A stretch of DNA of 64,000 nt from Orthonyx spaldingii (GCA_013397795.1 VZTJ01005972.1:543240-607239), one strand, 5' to 3'. Shown: positions 13,501-26,484, numbered from the stretch's first letter. Numbers and translations are program-made. Notes: generated by a model from the letters alone, not told the origin.

Positions 13501-13989
13501 GCCCTTATCTGGCAAGTGAGGTGCTTCCTCCTGGTGCCAGCAGCTCTTCTATTGCAGCTGTATTGAGCCACTTTTTCAGTGTCTGGGAAAAAAAATTAAG
13601 TGAAATGCTTCAAATAGTTTCAAGGGGGTAAATTTTACATTTTGGGACTACAAGACATCCTCTCACTGGGTGATGGCCTTTTTGTGCAAAGATGTGGAAG
13701 AATCTCTTTGAGTCCATGGCAATTACAAGATTCAGACATTCTGTTTGACCTGAAGAATTTTCAGTGTTTTAACAGCACAAAGGAGAAGGCTGGAGGCAAG
13801 CCACAGTGTATATCTTTGGGGTCCATACAGGAGATGAGCTAAGAAAAGTGAAGCTCTGAGATTTATTGAGAAAGAAGGATTGAAGACCAGGGGTACAGTA
13901 GGGATCCCTGGGAGCCTGGTCAGAAGAATCATGGCTTCTTATCACCCTCAGGGTCCTGGCATCTTGCAGCGAAAAGTGGTCATAAAACT

Positions 13990-14420
13990 ACAGGATTGAA
14001 GAGTGACTGATGCTGTCTACTTGGACTTGTACAAAACATTTGACATTGTCCCACACTGCAGTTTTGTCTCTAAATTGGAGAGACGAGATTGGGCAGATCA
14101 ACCACATGGTGAATAAGGAATTTGCTGGATGGTCACCCTTAAACAGTTGGGACCAGTGACTGTAGAGGGAATTTTCACAAGGGCATGAAGTGATAGGACA
14201 GAGGGCAGGATTAGATTAGGTATTAGAAATAAATTCTTGACTGTGAGACCAAGCTCAGAGAAGATGTGGCTATCTCATTCCTGCAAGCTTTTAAAACCAG
14301 GTTGGATAAGTCTCTGAGCTCTGGTCTAGCAGAAGGTGACCCTGCCCGTGGCAGGGGGTTGGAATGAGATGTACTTCAAGGTCCTTTCAACCAAACCATT
14401 CTGTGAGACTATGATTCTAT
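13990..14420 (+). mobile_element. CR1 LINE, sense strand, with reverse transcriptase remnant
   Basis: This copy has two parts. At 14009-14056 the plus strand encodes DAVYLDLYKTFDIVPH, which matches the reverse transcriptase motif A of CR1/Jockey-type LINEs; the catalytic Asp is in the YLD triplet. Degraded coding sequence follows to about 14140. It then jumps to the 3' end (GGGCATGAAGTGATAGGACA, ...GGTTGGAATGAGATG...) and ends in ACTATGATTCT near 14418. The region normally between these parts is missing, so the copy is internally deleted as well as 5'-truncated, and it is frame-broken. Confidence 0.8.
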
Positions 14421-15790
14421 TTTCCTGGTATTTGTGGACCTACTACTAGTGTTGTATAAGCCCAACCAAGAATCATCACATTTGTGAAGCAACCTACCAT
14501 TCCTCAGTTATCACACTTGAACGAGTTCAACACACACTAACAGTGCCTATCATTAGAAAGCCAGTATCTCACTAATGTATTTTTTAGACATATGAAGGGA
14601 GTTTGCAAAGAATCTGGAGTGAAAAAGAAGAGCGCACAGGTTCGAAGTGCCATGTTAATTCCTAGAATTAAATAAAGTTTTTATTTAAAGGCATTCCACT
14701 AGCATATTTGCCAGCTTGAGTGAGAATTGATGCTTTAGTGTTTGAAAAAGACAAGAGAACAGATATGAACAACTTAAGGAGCTTGGACCATGTAGGGAAT
14801 TTATGGTAAAGAAGATGTGGAATCAGGAATCTGAGGCAGCTGTAGAATATTGTGGTCAGGAGATGGATACCTCAGCTAACAAAAATCATTGTAACACAGT
14901 TGACTTGAAACATTTAGGTGGATACTCAGGTGAAGTAAAAAAAGGACTGTTATACTGTAGTCAATACAGTCATTCAAATTCAGATTAATCTGTCCACAGA
15001 CTACATTTACACTGATCATGCAATGGTCAATCATATTACCTGTAAAATGTAGGTGAATGAAATCTAGGCAGGACAAAATCAATCGTTTCTCTTAGAAGAC
15101 GTTGACAAAAACTAAAGAAAAGTCTGGTTTTCTGAACAGCTCAGCTGTTTTCAGCAGAGACAGACTGTATGAAATGGAAGAAATTGCAGGGTGAAAGAAA
15201 TAGTCCTGGTCAACAAGACTTGCCATTGGAAGGTAGGAAAAAAAGAGTCTGGCCAGAAGCATGGAAAAAATTATTATACTGTAAAATACTATCTAAATAG
15301 TAGTCTTGAGTTCTACAGAGAATGACACCAGCTCTCTACAGACTTGGCACTTGGTGTCACCAGTTCTCAAGTTGATCCTTGCAGCTGTGACTTGCCATCC
15401 TTAGCTGAGAATTTAAAAATATGTTCTGAATGGTAGAGGCTCAGCGGGTGTCTCTGCTCTGCTATATGTTGATACACTGCTTTCGGAGAAGACAGGACAG
15501 TTCCTATCATATCCTCTTGAAGCAACTAAACATGATTTAAAGAACAGAGGAAAAAGAGCCTGTTGTAGTAAAGTGCAGGATTAGGCCGTGGATTGTTAAA
15601 TTGGCAATGAGGTTAGAAAAAGTGAAAAGAAGCCTTTCTGACAGAAGACTGTCTCTGTCTTGGGATTTCATTGTTGGAACCTCATCAGGACTTTCCAAAA
15701 ACTCCAATAAACCTTCTCCATGACCATTTCTTGATGCTGACTTGTTGGCCTTATTGAGAGAATTGTGCAGAGAACATATTTAATGAAGAA
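14421..15790. other. non-coding single-copy DNA
   Basis: Nothing recognised. Open frames are under 70 codons in both directions. Confidence 0.55.
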
Positions 15791-16043
15791 ACATAGAATC
15801 ACAGAAAGGTTCGGGTTGGAAGGGACCTTAAAGCTCATCCAGTCCCATCCCCCGCCATGAGCAGGGACACCTTCCACCAGACTAGGTTGCTCCAAGCCCC
15901 ATTCAACCTGGCCTTGGACACTTTCAGGGGCATAGCAGTCACAGCTTCCCTGTGCAACCTGTGGACTTGCATTTTCAGTAAAGAATTTCTTTCTAACCTC
16001 TAACCTAAATCTCCTTTTCCAATTTAAAACTTCCTGTTCCCTT
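15791..16043 (-). mobile_element. CR1 LINE 3' fragment
   Basis: Starts ACATAGAATCACAGAAAGG, then GGGTTGGAAGGGACCTTAAA and CCATGAGCAGGGACACCTTC. The order and spacing match a reversed CR1 3' end, and sequence identity is better than in the 9-kb copy, suggesting a younger insertion. It ends near CTTCCTGTTCCCTTA. Confidence 0.9.
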
Positions 16044-18740
16044 ATCTAGCTCATAATGTAGAAACTGTTACTTACAGTGTGCTTGCAGAAGTTACTTTTT
16101 TTTTTTTTTTTGAGTATATGGACTCTACTAATAGACAACACTTTCCTTCTTTCTTTTTTTAACTTTAGGAAATAATAAACGTTTTAATTCAGTAGGAAGG
16201 AGAACAATAAACCGTACATTATCAGAGAGACTACCTCTTCAGAGAAACATAAATCTGAACAGTTCCTGTATGTGTAGCAAAACTGTTTTTTCTAAGTATC
16301 TCCAGGTGGGATTACATGGCTTGTACATTCACAGTTTGTGGATTATTCTATAGCTGATCATACAATTACTTTTAATAGCAATTTTTTCCATTTTCTGGAA
16401 GTTATTTTTTTGTGTTTTGTTTTGTTGGGGATTTTTTTAAGACCAGAGAGAGCAATAGTTCTCAAGAAATCACTTGGTGAACTAATCAGATAAAAGGAAA
16501 TCTCACTTAAGATACAAATATGATGAACCTTCCATGGTGGAATTTATGAACCACATGATGAAAAATGCAGCAATTATATTAATGACTAAGCAGTGTTTAG
16601 TATAGCACCCAGGATAAAGAAGAACAGAAATGGTAAAATACTGCAAAAAAATAATACCAGGAGCATAGCATAAGCAATGGAGGAGATAAAAGAAACTTTA
16701 AAAAAAAATTTATGAATAGGAAGGATAGTATAAAAGCAACAAACAAACAAAACAGCACATGAAACAGTCATTAAATAGAACAGTTAACATGTTATAAGAT
16801 AATAAACAAGGGAAAAATTGAGGAAGTACAATCACGACAAAATTTTGTATTGTAGTTTAAATCAGCTTGCACCTTGTTGATTCAGTGGTGCTACCTATTG
16901 TGATCTAATGCAAAAAGTTCTCCTTTGCAGAATGAGAAAATAGTTGCTCTGTTTATTTGGATTTTTGCTAAGTAATTGAAAACATGACAGAAAATAAACA
17001 AGATTGATAACTACATCGTCTATCCATGTCTGCTAAGAAACATAAATGAGCATCGGTTTATAATGAGAGTAAAATTAATTAATAAAAAAAAAACAAAACT
17101 CCTATATAGGATTTATCAACAGTTCTCAGTCAATGGAAAGGCACGGGAAGTTGAGTTTTACCACGGAATTCCTGATATCAGTGATGTATATGGTGGAATA
17201 AAGTCTGACTTCTAAATTATTGGATCAGAGACAGATGGAACAAGCCTGATGCATTTTGATGGAAAGAAATTTTATTCAAACTGACCTGTATATATTAGGA
17301 AAATGTTTTGAAACATATCTAGATTGAAACTCATTGAAGCCAAATAACCGGTAATATATTTTGGGAGGCATAATCAGATATAAGATGGAAATAATAGGCT
17401 TGATAGAAGTTCTGTAGGACAGCATGAACAGCTTGTTAAGGGCCACAGGCTAAACACAAGCCAATGATTTTGTGTAGTTTTGGAGGACAAACACTGTATT
17501 AAGGTAAATAACAAAGAATATAAGCTGACTTCCTGAATTTTCCAACTCTATATTGCAACATGAAAGCAGAACCTAACGGGAATATTTGAGAAGATATAAT
17601 CAGGATCACATTAAAACAGAAAATGCATCTAATTAAAAACTGATAATATAAGTCATGGACTTTAACATCAGTTTTGTAAGAGATGGCAAGTGGGTGACAG
17701 CAGAGGCAGTGTACAGGTACAGATGTAAGCATCCATGTGATAGTGAGTGGAGTCAGGTACCAAATTTGAGATGTGATTACATTGGCAAGAACACACTCAG
17801 GGCAAAGAAAATGGGGTCTAAACAGCTAATATTGCTGAGGAACCAAATTTTCATACTTGCATCAGAACACATAACTCACATACTCCTGTTTTACATCTAT
17901 ATCATTTTCTCATAAGCTTATCTGTTAGTTTTAACCAAAAGAATCATCTGAATCAGTATCATGACCAGAAGATCCCTGAACTTATTTTATTTGCTTTTAC
18001 CCCCTCTGTTTTCCCTTTCTCTTTGTCTTTTTTTTTCTTTTTAAAGTAAGACATCTTCACTCGAACATTGTTGACATGTAAAAAATGTCAGCATGAAAAG
18101 GAAGAGTCCATGGGGGAGTCATATCCTATAGAGTACTTTCTCTTATTGCCAAATTTTATGTAGGACATAGTGTTAAAATAAAAATGTAACAGCTCTCCTG
18201 CCGAGGCTCACACTGGTAACCACAGCCTGTTAAAGAAGGCAAGCAGCCATCAGATAAATATCTAAGTCTTTATGGCAAAGGGCTGAGAGCACAAAGACAG
18301 CCCCTCATGGAGGGTTTTTTTTTGGTTGGTTGATGCTTTTCTACATGTGAAAGGATAAATCAATATTCTTGGTTGGAAATAGTTTAGATAGTCAAGCCTG
18401 AATTTTAAAGTAATTACCCATACTCCAATATGTGTCTTGTTATTTAAATAAGAACTTTAATTTTCAGTGTTAAGTGCAACACAACTGATCTCAGGGAACA
18501 AAAAACTTGTCAAATGGGTTTTAAGAGCAAAGCTGTGTAAATTTTATGCATAACATAATTGTGCATCTCTATCAGTAGGTAGAAATTCAACTTCTGGCTC
18601 ATATCCAACAGCTTCTAGGGCTCATGAGAGTTATTTTCTCTACTCACTGTGTCTGAAAAAGCTCATATAAAGGTAGAATTTTTCATCTTCCAGCATTAAA
18701 AAAGTCCTTGTAAGACAGGAGTTTGATGAAAATATCAGAT
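16044..18740. other. non-coding, AT-rich, with homopolymer runs
   Basis: It contains long T runs at about 16096-16111 and several short A/T tracts. Nothing resembling an exon, RNA gene or known repeat family is visible. Confidence 0.55.
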
Positions 18741-19139
18741 CTTAGAATGGTAGAATCATTTGTGTTGGAAAAGACCTCCAAGACCACTGAGTTCAACTTG
18801 TGATCGATTCACACCTTTCACCCAGCCCAGAACTCTGAGTGCCACTTCCAGGCCTTCCTTGGACATGTCCAGGGATGGGATCTCCATCACCTCCCTGGAC
18901 AGCCCATTCTAATGTTTAACCACATTTCCATGAATAAATGCTTCCTGATATCCAACCTGAACCTCCCCTGGCACAGCCTGAGGGCCTTTCCCCTTTTCCT
19001 GTCACTTGCCGCCTGTGAAAAGAGACCAGTCCCCACCTGGCATCACCCTCCCGCCAGGGAGGTACAGATAACACCTCTCCTGAGCCTTCTTTGATCGAGA
19101 TTAAACAATCCCATCTCCCTCAGCTGTTCCTCATATGGG
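18741..19139 (-). mobile_element. CR1 LINE 3' fragment, TTGGAAAAGACC subfamily
   Basis: The 3' end reads TTAGAATGGTAGAATCATTT followed by TGTTGGAAAAGACCTCCAAG, a different subfamily from the GGAAGGGACC copies. Further matches are GATATCCAACCTGAACCTCC and the CAGCTGTTCCTCATATGG right edge. About 400 bp survive. Confidence 0.85.
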
Positions 19140-19402
19140 TGGCTTTTATATGGATTCTTTTTTTAACAATATATCTTTATTTATTTTATATATTCTATTT
19201 ATGTGTATATATTTTATCTGCTTATTTATTTAAATGTATTCTTTTATATAGATTTTGGAATAAAATAGTAAGTGCATTTATGATATATAAGATTTTTGCC
19301 TCAAAAGTAAGTTCATCTTGCCTTGCTTTACCTTTCTGCCCATGCCCCCACTCCTGTCCTTCCTGCAGAACTTCTCACGTCATCTCATATTTCCAGGATC
19401 TC
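19140..19402. other. very AT-rich spacer between two CR1 fragments
   Basis: 19150-19260 is almost pure A/T with TTTAT and ATAT motifs. Normal-complexity sequence follows to the next CR1. No gene is seen. Confidence 0.5.
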
Positions 19403-19517
19403 AGTTACAGAACCACAGAGTGGTTTGGAACTTAAGGTCATGGACAGGGATGCCTTCCACTCTACCAGGTTGCTCCAATCCTCATCCAGCCTGGCCTTGG
19501 ACAATTTCAGATATGGG
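19403..19517 (-). mobile_element. short CR1 LINE fragment
   Basis: Contains a degenerate 3' end (ACAGAACCACAGAGTGG), then GGACAGGGATGCCTTCCAC and CCAGCCTGGCCTTGGACAA. A block is missing right after the tail, where about 30 bases between TTGG and CATGGACAGG have been lost. It is truncated after about 115 bp. Confidence 0.8.
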
Positions 19518-20728
19518 GAATAAATATCAGTTACTTTGAGATGCATTCATGGCAATTGACATCACCAATCTCTCCCTAGATGTTAATGTAGCACATAATT
19601 CAATGTGGATTTTATGTCCTCAGTTTAGAGGTTTCCAAAACAGTGGTTATGATTTCTACTTTGGTCCCCAGCAAAAAAGTTAAGAAAACATTTGTTTGAC
19701 TCTGTGTGATATAAGTAATTAATAATAACATTAACCAAAGTCAGAAGCAAAGTCGTGTCTCCAGCTGTGCACAATTTATTCTGTAACATTTCTCTGCATG
19801 AGTTTTATTATATAGAAATATATGGTACAATATTATTTGCATTTCTATATTCTGCACTCTGCACACAGGTATCTCAGTGCACACTTCCACCTTAGAAAAT
19901 TGGAATGAAATATTTCCGTGTTCCTGAGATCCTTGACATGCAATAATCCAGTGAGTCAAGATTTAGGCTGCTGTTTTCTGTTAACACGTAGAGCAAAAGA
20001 AATAAAATTATCCACATGCATGTTTCCTATGTATAAACTCCTTGTAGCTATTATTGAACCAGCAATTGGTTCTCCAATCTTCTATTAAAATATCAATAGT
20101 ATTTTTCAGAGCTTAAATTGAGCAGTGATTTTATTTAAGGCTACACCTAGACACCACTTTTCTTCGAAGAAATCTCTTGTTGTTACTAAAAATGAAAGCC
20201 ATTCAAACGAGTGTGATTGAAACAGGGACAGGGAAAGGGAAAAAATCAATAGAACGTTTTCTAGGGTACTATATCTGCTTTTGAAAAGAGACCATTAATA
20301 ACATGCTTACAGTAAAAGCAGCTGCTTGTTCAAAGTGCATTCAAGGGTGAGCTGAAAGGATGGCTCTCTCCACACAGCCTCCCTGGAGAGAGAGTTTGTA
20401 AAGATTTCAAAACCCAACCTCAGACTATGAACAAAAGCCTTTCCTAGGAATTTTAAATATTCTCATCTAATGTTAGATTGTTGGAATGAAATGCCTCCTA
20501 ATATTTTACTCCTTATGAAAGGCAATGTGGGTCAGTGAATGAGCTATTGGTCTGAAAACATGTGTGCAGACAATACACAGCAGGTCGTATTCAGCCTCTG
20601 AGGACAGTAGGTGCCATGCTAATGCCAATTGCTACAGCACTCAGCAGTGGTGGGCAGCACTGTTGGATATTTGCTGAAGGTCCTGCTGAAAGAGAGAGTC
20701 GGCTCAGTCCATTCAGTAAATTTTATAC
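19518..20728. other. non-coding single-copy DNA
   Basis: No recognised element. Open frames are 75 codons or fewer. Confidence 0.55.
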
Positions 20729-21066
20729 AATCATAGAGTATCCTGAGCTGAAAGGAACACACAAGAATCACTGAGTACAACCCCTGAACTTGCACAGGAC
20801 ACCCCAATAGTCACACCATGTGCCTGAGAGTGTTGTCAAAATTCTTCTTGGATTCTGTCAGGCTTGGTGCTCTGACCAATGCCCTGGGGAGCCTGTTACA
20901 GTGTCCAACCACCCTTTTCCTGATATCCAATCTAAACTTCCCCTGACACCACTTCAGGCCATTGCCGTGGGTTCTGCCACTGGTCACCAGAGAGGAGGGA
21001 TAGATGCCTGCCCCTCCCTTTCCCATCATGACAAAGCTGTACACCACAATGAGGTGTTCCCTTTGT
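20729..21066 (-). mobile_element. CR1 LINE 3' fragment, older subfamily
   Basis: Begins AATCATAGAGTATCCTGAGC, with a TCCTGAGTTGGAAGGGACC-type start and CACAGGACACCCCAA / ACACCATGTGCCTGAGAG, which mark yet another CR1 subfamily. It continues through CTTTTCCTGATATCCAATC and GCCACTGGTCACCAGAGAG and ends at AATGAGGTGTTCCC. Divergence is moderate and no coding frame remains. Confidence 0.85.
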
Positions 21067-21302
21067 ATCCTCTTCTCTAGTAAACACTCATAGTATTACA
21101 AGGCAAATTAAAATGTTGGGGTATAACTGAATCTTGGATCATCACCTAATTTGCTTCTAATATTATTTCGTGTGCTTAAAGGAGTGCAATGGTTTCAAAT
21201 ATGTGAAAGGTCAACAGTGCAGTTCATCTGTAAGAGGACTGGTTTAGCAGAACTTAGTTCTCTTGGATGCAATTGTGTAATCTCTCACTCTCTTTATCTA
21301 GA

Positions 21303-21373
21303 TAGTTTCAAGCAGAACTCTATGTTTAGTTCAAGCAGATCTATATGTCTAGTTCAAGCAGATTTATATGTTT
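21303..21373. repeat. tandem repeat, 23-25-bp unit, three copies
   Basis: Units run 21303-21327, 21328-21350 and 21351-21373. Each contains AGTT(T)CAAGCAGA followed by a CTATATGT-like end. The second and third copies differ at two positions, and the first is more diverged. Confidence 0.85.
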
Positions 21374-23179
21374 TCAGGAGTTCTGGGGACAAAATACAAG
21401 GCACACAGTGAGCATACCTCAGGTGTATGACCTGAGCTGGTACTTGTAATAACTTGGTAATTATGATTACATACTATGCATGTAACTGTCTATGGAAACA
21501 ATATCATCAATTGATATTTGCATATAAACTTCCAGTGTGTAGAAGCTCTTATCTTTCTTATGCTGTTGATTAATATGGATCTGCCCAATCCTCATGGTCC
21601 TGTTTCCAGAATTTGGGTAGCTGGAGAAGCTTAGGTACCTCTAACATAAGCCACTAATGGTGAAATTTATCTCCTCTAGCTTCACTGAGGCCCCCAGCTA
21701 TTGCTAAATTAAGATACTACTTGTCCTTGGTTTTGCAGAATCACTGTAGAGTGAATGAGTTTACAGAGTACAAATCAGACCTTGGGTTGATTACCAGATT
21801 CTGCATTCTGTAAAGTTTTGATCAGAGATGTCTGGAGGCAATATCATACTAAGGAGTTACAGTTGTTCCTTTCTGCCTGTGATTGCTTCTTCCTACACTC
21901 ACATTGCAGGAAGAAACATGTCTGGCTTAAAAATCTTCAATACTTTGAACTACAATAACACAAAAGCAAGAAATTTGCCTTCAGAAGCAGAGGAAGAAAG
22001 CTCAGCTTCCTGATTCATCTCGCACACAGAGACTGTCAATAATCAGGTTGTATCAAGGAAGGAGAAAACAATACGGAAAGGACATAGTTTTTCTGTTTTG
22101 GCCACTAATGCCCGTGATTTATGAAATCACAATGTTAAAATATCAGGAACTTGCAAAACATACACTGTGACGGCATATAGTGCTCTAAAAACAGAGACTA
22201 TCACCAAAATATTCAGTCAATCCTTAATGCATTTCTTTCTGGTTTCAGCCCCACTGACCACAATTCCATAGATTTTGTGAAGTAATAATAATTTGGCATC
22301 CTTTATAGCAATGGATCCATGTAGGTACTCAGCATGCCAGGTCTCATTGATTATTATATCTCTGAGTTTCTATTCTAAGGAGATGCTACCCATATAATCT
22401 GCTGGGTTGATAGATGGGGAGTTAACATTACTGCAACAGGCTGTCTACAGCCCCTTTTCATCATAGTTATAGCTACGGACTAGTAGGAACCCCTCTGGAA
22501 ATGAATGCTGGAAATCATAATGGCACTTTGCGAGGTGAAGTTTTATTTAGGGAAATACTATTCAAGAGCAGAAAATAAGGAGCTCCTGTAAAGAAAGAAA
22601 ATAAAAAGAAGAAACAAAAAACTGAATACTTTAACATGATGGTTTCAATAAAGGTTGTTGTTGTTTTCAATAAGAATTCTGAGGGTCCTTTTATGTTTTA
22701 GATTTTTACCTTCATTTGCTCCAATTTTGTCTAAAGATTAATATGAGATATTCACTTCAAAGAAAGAAATAACCATGGTGATTAAAATGTCTTTTGTTAT
22801 GTGCAAGCAGAAGAAGAACTTATTAATACTGAGAAATATATTATGTCTCTCTTCCCTCTGCTCTGAGTTCTAATGGAAGATACTCCTGTAAAAACAAAAT
22901 AGGCTTTTCTGGGACACCATTATGATTAATTTCTCTTTTTTACTACTTGCTTTGAAAATCATCATTTTCTAAGGCTTTTTTGGTGATCATTTTGTGCAAA
23001 GGAATAGTGTCCCATTTGAAAACAATCCCTGAAAAAAGTTGGTAACACTTAACTATGAAGGGTTAGACCTCATAGCTGATGACAGGGTTTTGGCTTACTC
23101 AAAATGCCTACATAACCCACATTAATATTTAAAAAATAATATTTATTCTATAAATTTCCATTCTCCCAACCAGTAAGGG

Positions 23180-23265
23180 AAGTGTGACTATCGCTATTTC
23201 ATAAGGGGAGACTGAGACATTGAATTATATAATGGTTATTCAAGGAAGAGAGGGAGACTGAAATT
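23180..23265 (+). mobile_element. possible MIR/CORE-SINE-like remnant
   Basis: CTATTTCATAAGGGGAGACTG followed by AGACATTGAATTA and TTATTCAAGGAAG resembles the order TTTACAGATGAGGAAACTGA...GAGGTTAAGT...CCAAGGTCA of MIR. The match is weak and could be chance. Confidence 0.3.
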
Positions 23266-23711
23266 TTCAACTGCTCATTAAACACCTCCACCCTGTCTGA
23301 TTTTCAAGTGAACTTATGCACTGAGGAACCCTGAAAATATTACCACCTTTTTTAATGAATGAACAGTATATTAATTTGATTAAAAAAAACCCAAACCTGC
23401 TGACATATATCAGAGTTTGTTTTTCACTCAGGTCTGAGATTTTTCAATTCAGCCCTTAAATTACACCCACTAGCCACTCAGTTGCTGCTGCTAATGGTGA
23501 CTGCATACATCAACCGTATGGGCAAAATAATAATTTTGTGTACATAATATAAGTCAAATTAAATGAAGGTACACCAGGACTAACAAGGTTTCCATTCTGA
23601 GCTAAATTTTAACTATTTGGATTTTGAGCATTACCCAAAGTGAGTTTTAGATGCTGATGTGTCTTTAAGGGAACTGTCCAGGACTTACAGCATTGATGAG
23701 TTTAGAATACA

Positions 23712-23915
23712 GTCAGAGAAACACAAAATGGTTTGGATGGGAAGGGAGCTTAAAGATCATCCAGTCCACCCCTCTGCCATGGACAGGGACACCTTCCACT
23801 AGACCAGGTTGGCCCAAGCCCCGTCCAACCTGACCTTGAACACTTCCGGAGGTGGGGGTCACAGATTCTCTGGGCAACTCACCACCCTCACAGGGAAGAA
23901 TTTCTTCCTACTTAT
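23712..23915 (-). mobile_element. CR1 LINE 3' fragment
   Basis: GTCAGAGAAACACAAAATGG begins the reversed 3' end, followed by GATCATCCAGTCCACCCC and GACACCTTCCACTAGACCAG. A few bases are missing where the consensus has the CTGTGCCAG block. It is truncated at AGAATTTCTTCCTACTTA. Confidence 0.9.
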
Positions 23916-24206
23916 TTGATACTTGATCTCATGATTAGAATCTTACAGCTGAAGACCCGTCTGGGTTTCAGGCTATGTTCAGCAGACCTGTCAGAGGATC
24001 AAGAGTATCAGAAAGCAAGATTCTTGTTTTTGTGGCTCTCCATGAGAAGTTTGTCCACAGTCTGGCAAAAGCAATACAATGGGATACAGGAAACTCTGCC
24101 AAACACCAAATCTTTGAGGCAAAGCAGCTTGAATCACAGTGAGTTTAATACATCTCTATGCATTAAAAATGTATATAATCAACAGGATCCTTTAGGTGAT
24201 AAAGCC

Positions 24207-24292
24207 GTTCAAGGTTATCTAGTCCAGTCATTAACTCAGCACTGTCAAGCTCACCACTAAACTATGTCCCCAGTTGTCACATCTACACTTTT
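24207..24292 (-). mobile_element. short CR1 LINE fragment lacking the tail
   Basis: GTTCAAGGTTATCTAGTCCA, then CATTAACTCAGCACTGTCAAG, CACCACTAAACTATGTCCCC and GTCACATCTACACTT match the TTGGAAAAGACC-type CR1 3' region in order. The terminal ATTCTATG repeat is missing. It lies about 290 bp from the previous CR1 but belongs to a different subfamily. Confidence 0.75.
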
Positions 24293-26484
24293 TTTTTTAA
24301 GGCTTTGGAAACTGCATTGATTTTCAACAATCAGTCAAGAGAAGGGGGGACACTGACTCTAATAGCATTCTGAGGTTCTTAGCTATATTAATTACTTAAA
24401 AAACATATCAATTGTGAAAATAATAGTTTGTTTCACTGCAATGGTCATTCTGCAGGAAAAAACCAGGAAGTATTAAACACAGTGGGCACCTGAACAATGC
24501 TAATATATCACAAGAGAACCTGCAGTGTTGGGATGCAAGGCAAAAAAGAAAATGTGGGAACATTCTTTAGGAAGGGTGTTAGTCTGAGACAATATATGAG
24601 AGGAAAAGAGAAACTGACCCATTTAAAGGGTAAGAAAAAGGGAGGAAAACTGATGATAGAAATGTAGGAAGAGATTTAGACAAGAGGAAGAAAGCAGGGG
24701 TTAAAAGAAAGAGAGGAAAAGGAGGAAAAAGAGCAGGAAACATAAATGTTTCCTCTTCTTGGGAGGCATTTGCACATCCTAGCAGTTGTAATTACTCTTT
24801 TCCAGTAACCACAACTTGGCATGTGTGTCATCCATATAACATCTGAATGAAATGAAGTCACTTCACTGACGATGTCTCAGACAACTTTTCTTGGATGACA
24901 AGAGTGTGATGTGAATTCAACACGTGTTCATTCACAAGACATAGTTTTCTTGACCTGTTGGATGAGTTTGGATTTCTTCAGTTGCTGCCTGCTGAATTGA
25001 ATGCATCACATTCAGTTTAAAATCACTTTATCTCACCAATTTATTAAAGGAAGACAAAACTTCAGTACTGAGCAATCAGGATGCACATGATAGCATTCAT
25101 CAAGTTAATTTCATTTAATTACTCCAGTGGCTTTTAAAGCAGGCTCCAGCTATTTCTATGCACATGCATGTGTTAAAAATTAAAACAATAACAACAGACA
25201 CCAAAATCCTCAGTGGTGAAAATTTCTCCATGTGAAAATTAATCAGGTTTATCTCATTGCCATATATTTCTTCTGTAGTCTCAATTCCCTTGTGAGGAAA
25301 CTGGAGAATGTTACTAACTGCTGCAGATTTATTCTGTAAAGTTTTCTCAGATAAACATGCATGTGTGCACGTTTGTACGTACTATCCTATTTGGGAGGAT
25401 CATTGAGAAGCATACACTCAAAAAGCAGGTCTTTTTACTTTAGCAAATTTCTGTGTCTCTGATATTACAGAACAGAAAACTGCTGTCTAAATCCATAGCA
25501 GGTCTGAAGGACAGAAAAGAAAAGGTCTAGAAAATCTAGGTAGTTCCACACAGCAGAAGGAAGTGGGTAACAGACAAGCTCCTTCATAAAGCAACTTGTC
25601 AAATAGGAAAATATTCTGGAAAAAAAAGAAATCATTCCATTAACTTTTAGGAAAAGATGTTATTCTGTTTAGATGTATTAGAAGAAAACAGTGTTCATTG
25701 CCTTAAAATGTGGAAAAGAGTGGTCTTGTATAACTAGATGGAATAAATCAATTAAATACCCACTGTTTAATTCACCCTTCCAAACAGTCACATGAAAATT
25801 TGGAAATATATTAGAGGAAGCAACAATGAAAAAGCAAAACCCCCACAAATTTAATCTTCCTTATTAATGCATTGCACAGTCTTTTAGCAGTATAAACATT
25901 AAGGACTTTGAAAAATGTGAATAATTCACTACAATATTCCCCACACCTCCAGCTCCGTAGCACTATGAATTAAAGATATTCTATAATTCAGGTAACTTGA
26001 GTTTTCTCTCTGTAACCCTTTCCAATAAACCCCCAGTTCTGCACTTCACATTCTGGTTAAATTACTTTTGTCTGTCAATCAGAATGACACTTGCATTAGA
26101 ATATCACCAGACACACTGTGTTGTCAAACACCAACTTTGTAGGCAGTTTGAAGAGATGTACCCTAGCTTCATTAATCTCTTATAAGAACTTTTGACACTA
26201 AATCTCCTTTATTACCTTGTGCCTAACATCTAGTGAATTTGTATCATTAATTGCTTGGATTAAATCATTAACAGTGGCGATTTCCTTGTAAATACAAAAA
26301 CTTAACATTGTTCTGCCTTTTTTTTTTTTTTAAAAAAAAGCTTGCCATCATTTAGCTAGCCATTTAGTTAGCCTTTTAGTTGTAAATCCTCGTTAGTGAG
26401 ATGTCTGTAAATGAGAGCTTGGTCACAAATACATCAATCCCTTAGCTGCAGCCAACTCCAGGTTTCCATCCATGATATTTCAGA
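24293..26484. other. non-coding single-copy DNA
   Basis: A purine-rich stretch lies at about 24540-24750 and a T15/A8 near-palindromic run at about 26317-26339. No gene is recognised. Confidence 0.55.

Larger units (their letters stand above)
9344..13989. other. non-coding single-copy DNA
   Basis: No gene or interspersed repeat is recognised. It contains a CTATAT-type microsatellite, a TATTTATT run, a perfect 12-bp hairpin at 10496-10524 and an A-rich run at about 10684-10708. Open frames are under 95 codons and not recognisable. Confidence 0.55.
21067..23711. other. non-coding single-copy DNA
   Basis: Contains a three-copy 23-bp tandem at 21303-21373 and a possible MIR-like trace at 23180-23265. 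Otherwise no gene or repeat is recognised. Confidence 0.5.

Noticed and set aside
14636..14652. tRNA-like B box (GGTTCGAAGTGCC)
   Set aside because: No A box at the right distance, no cloverleaf arms and no terminator T run. A chance match.
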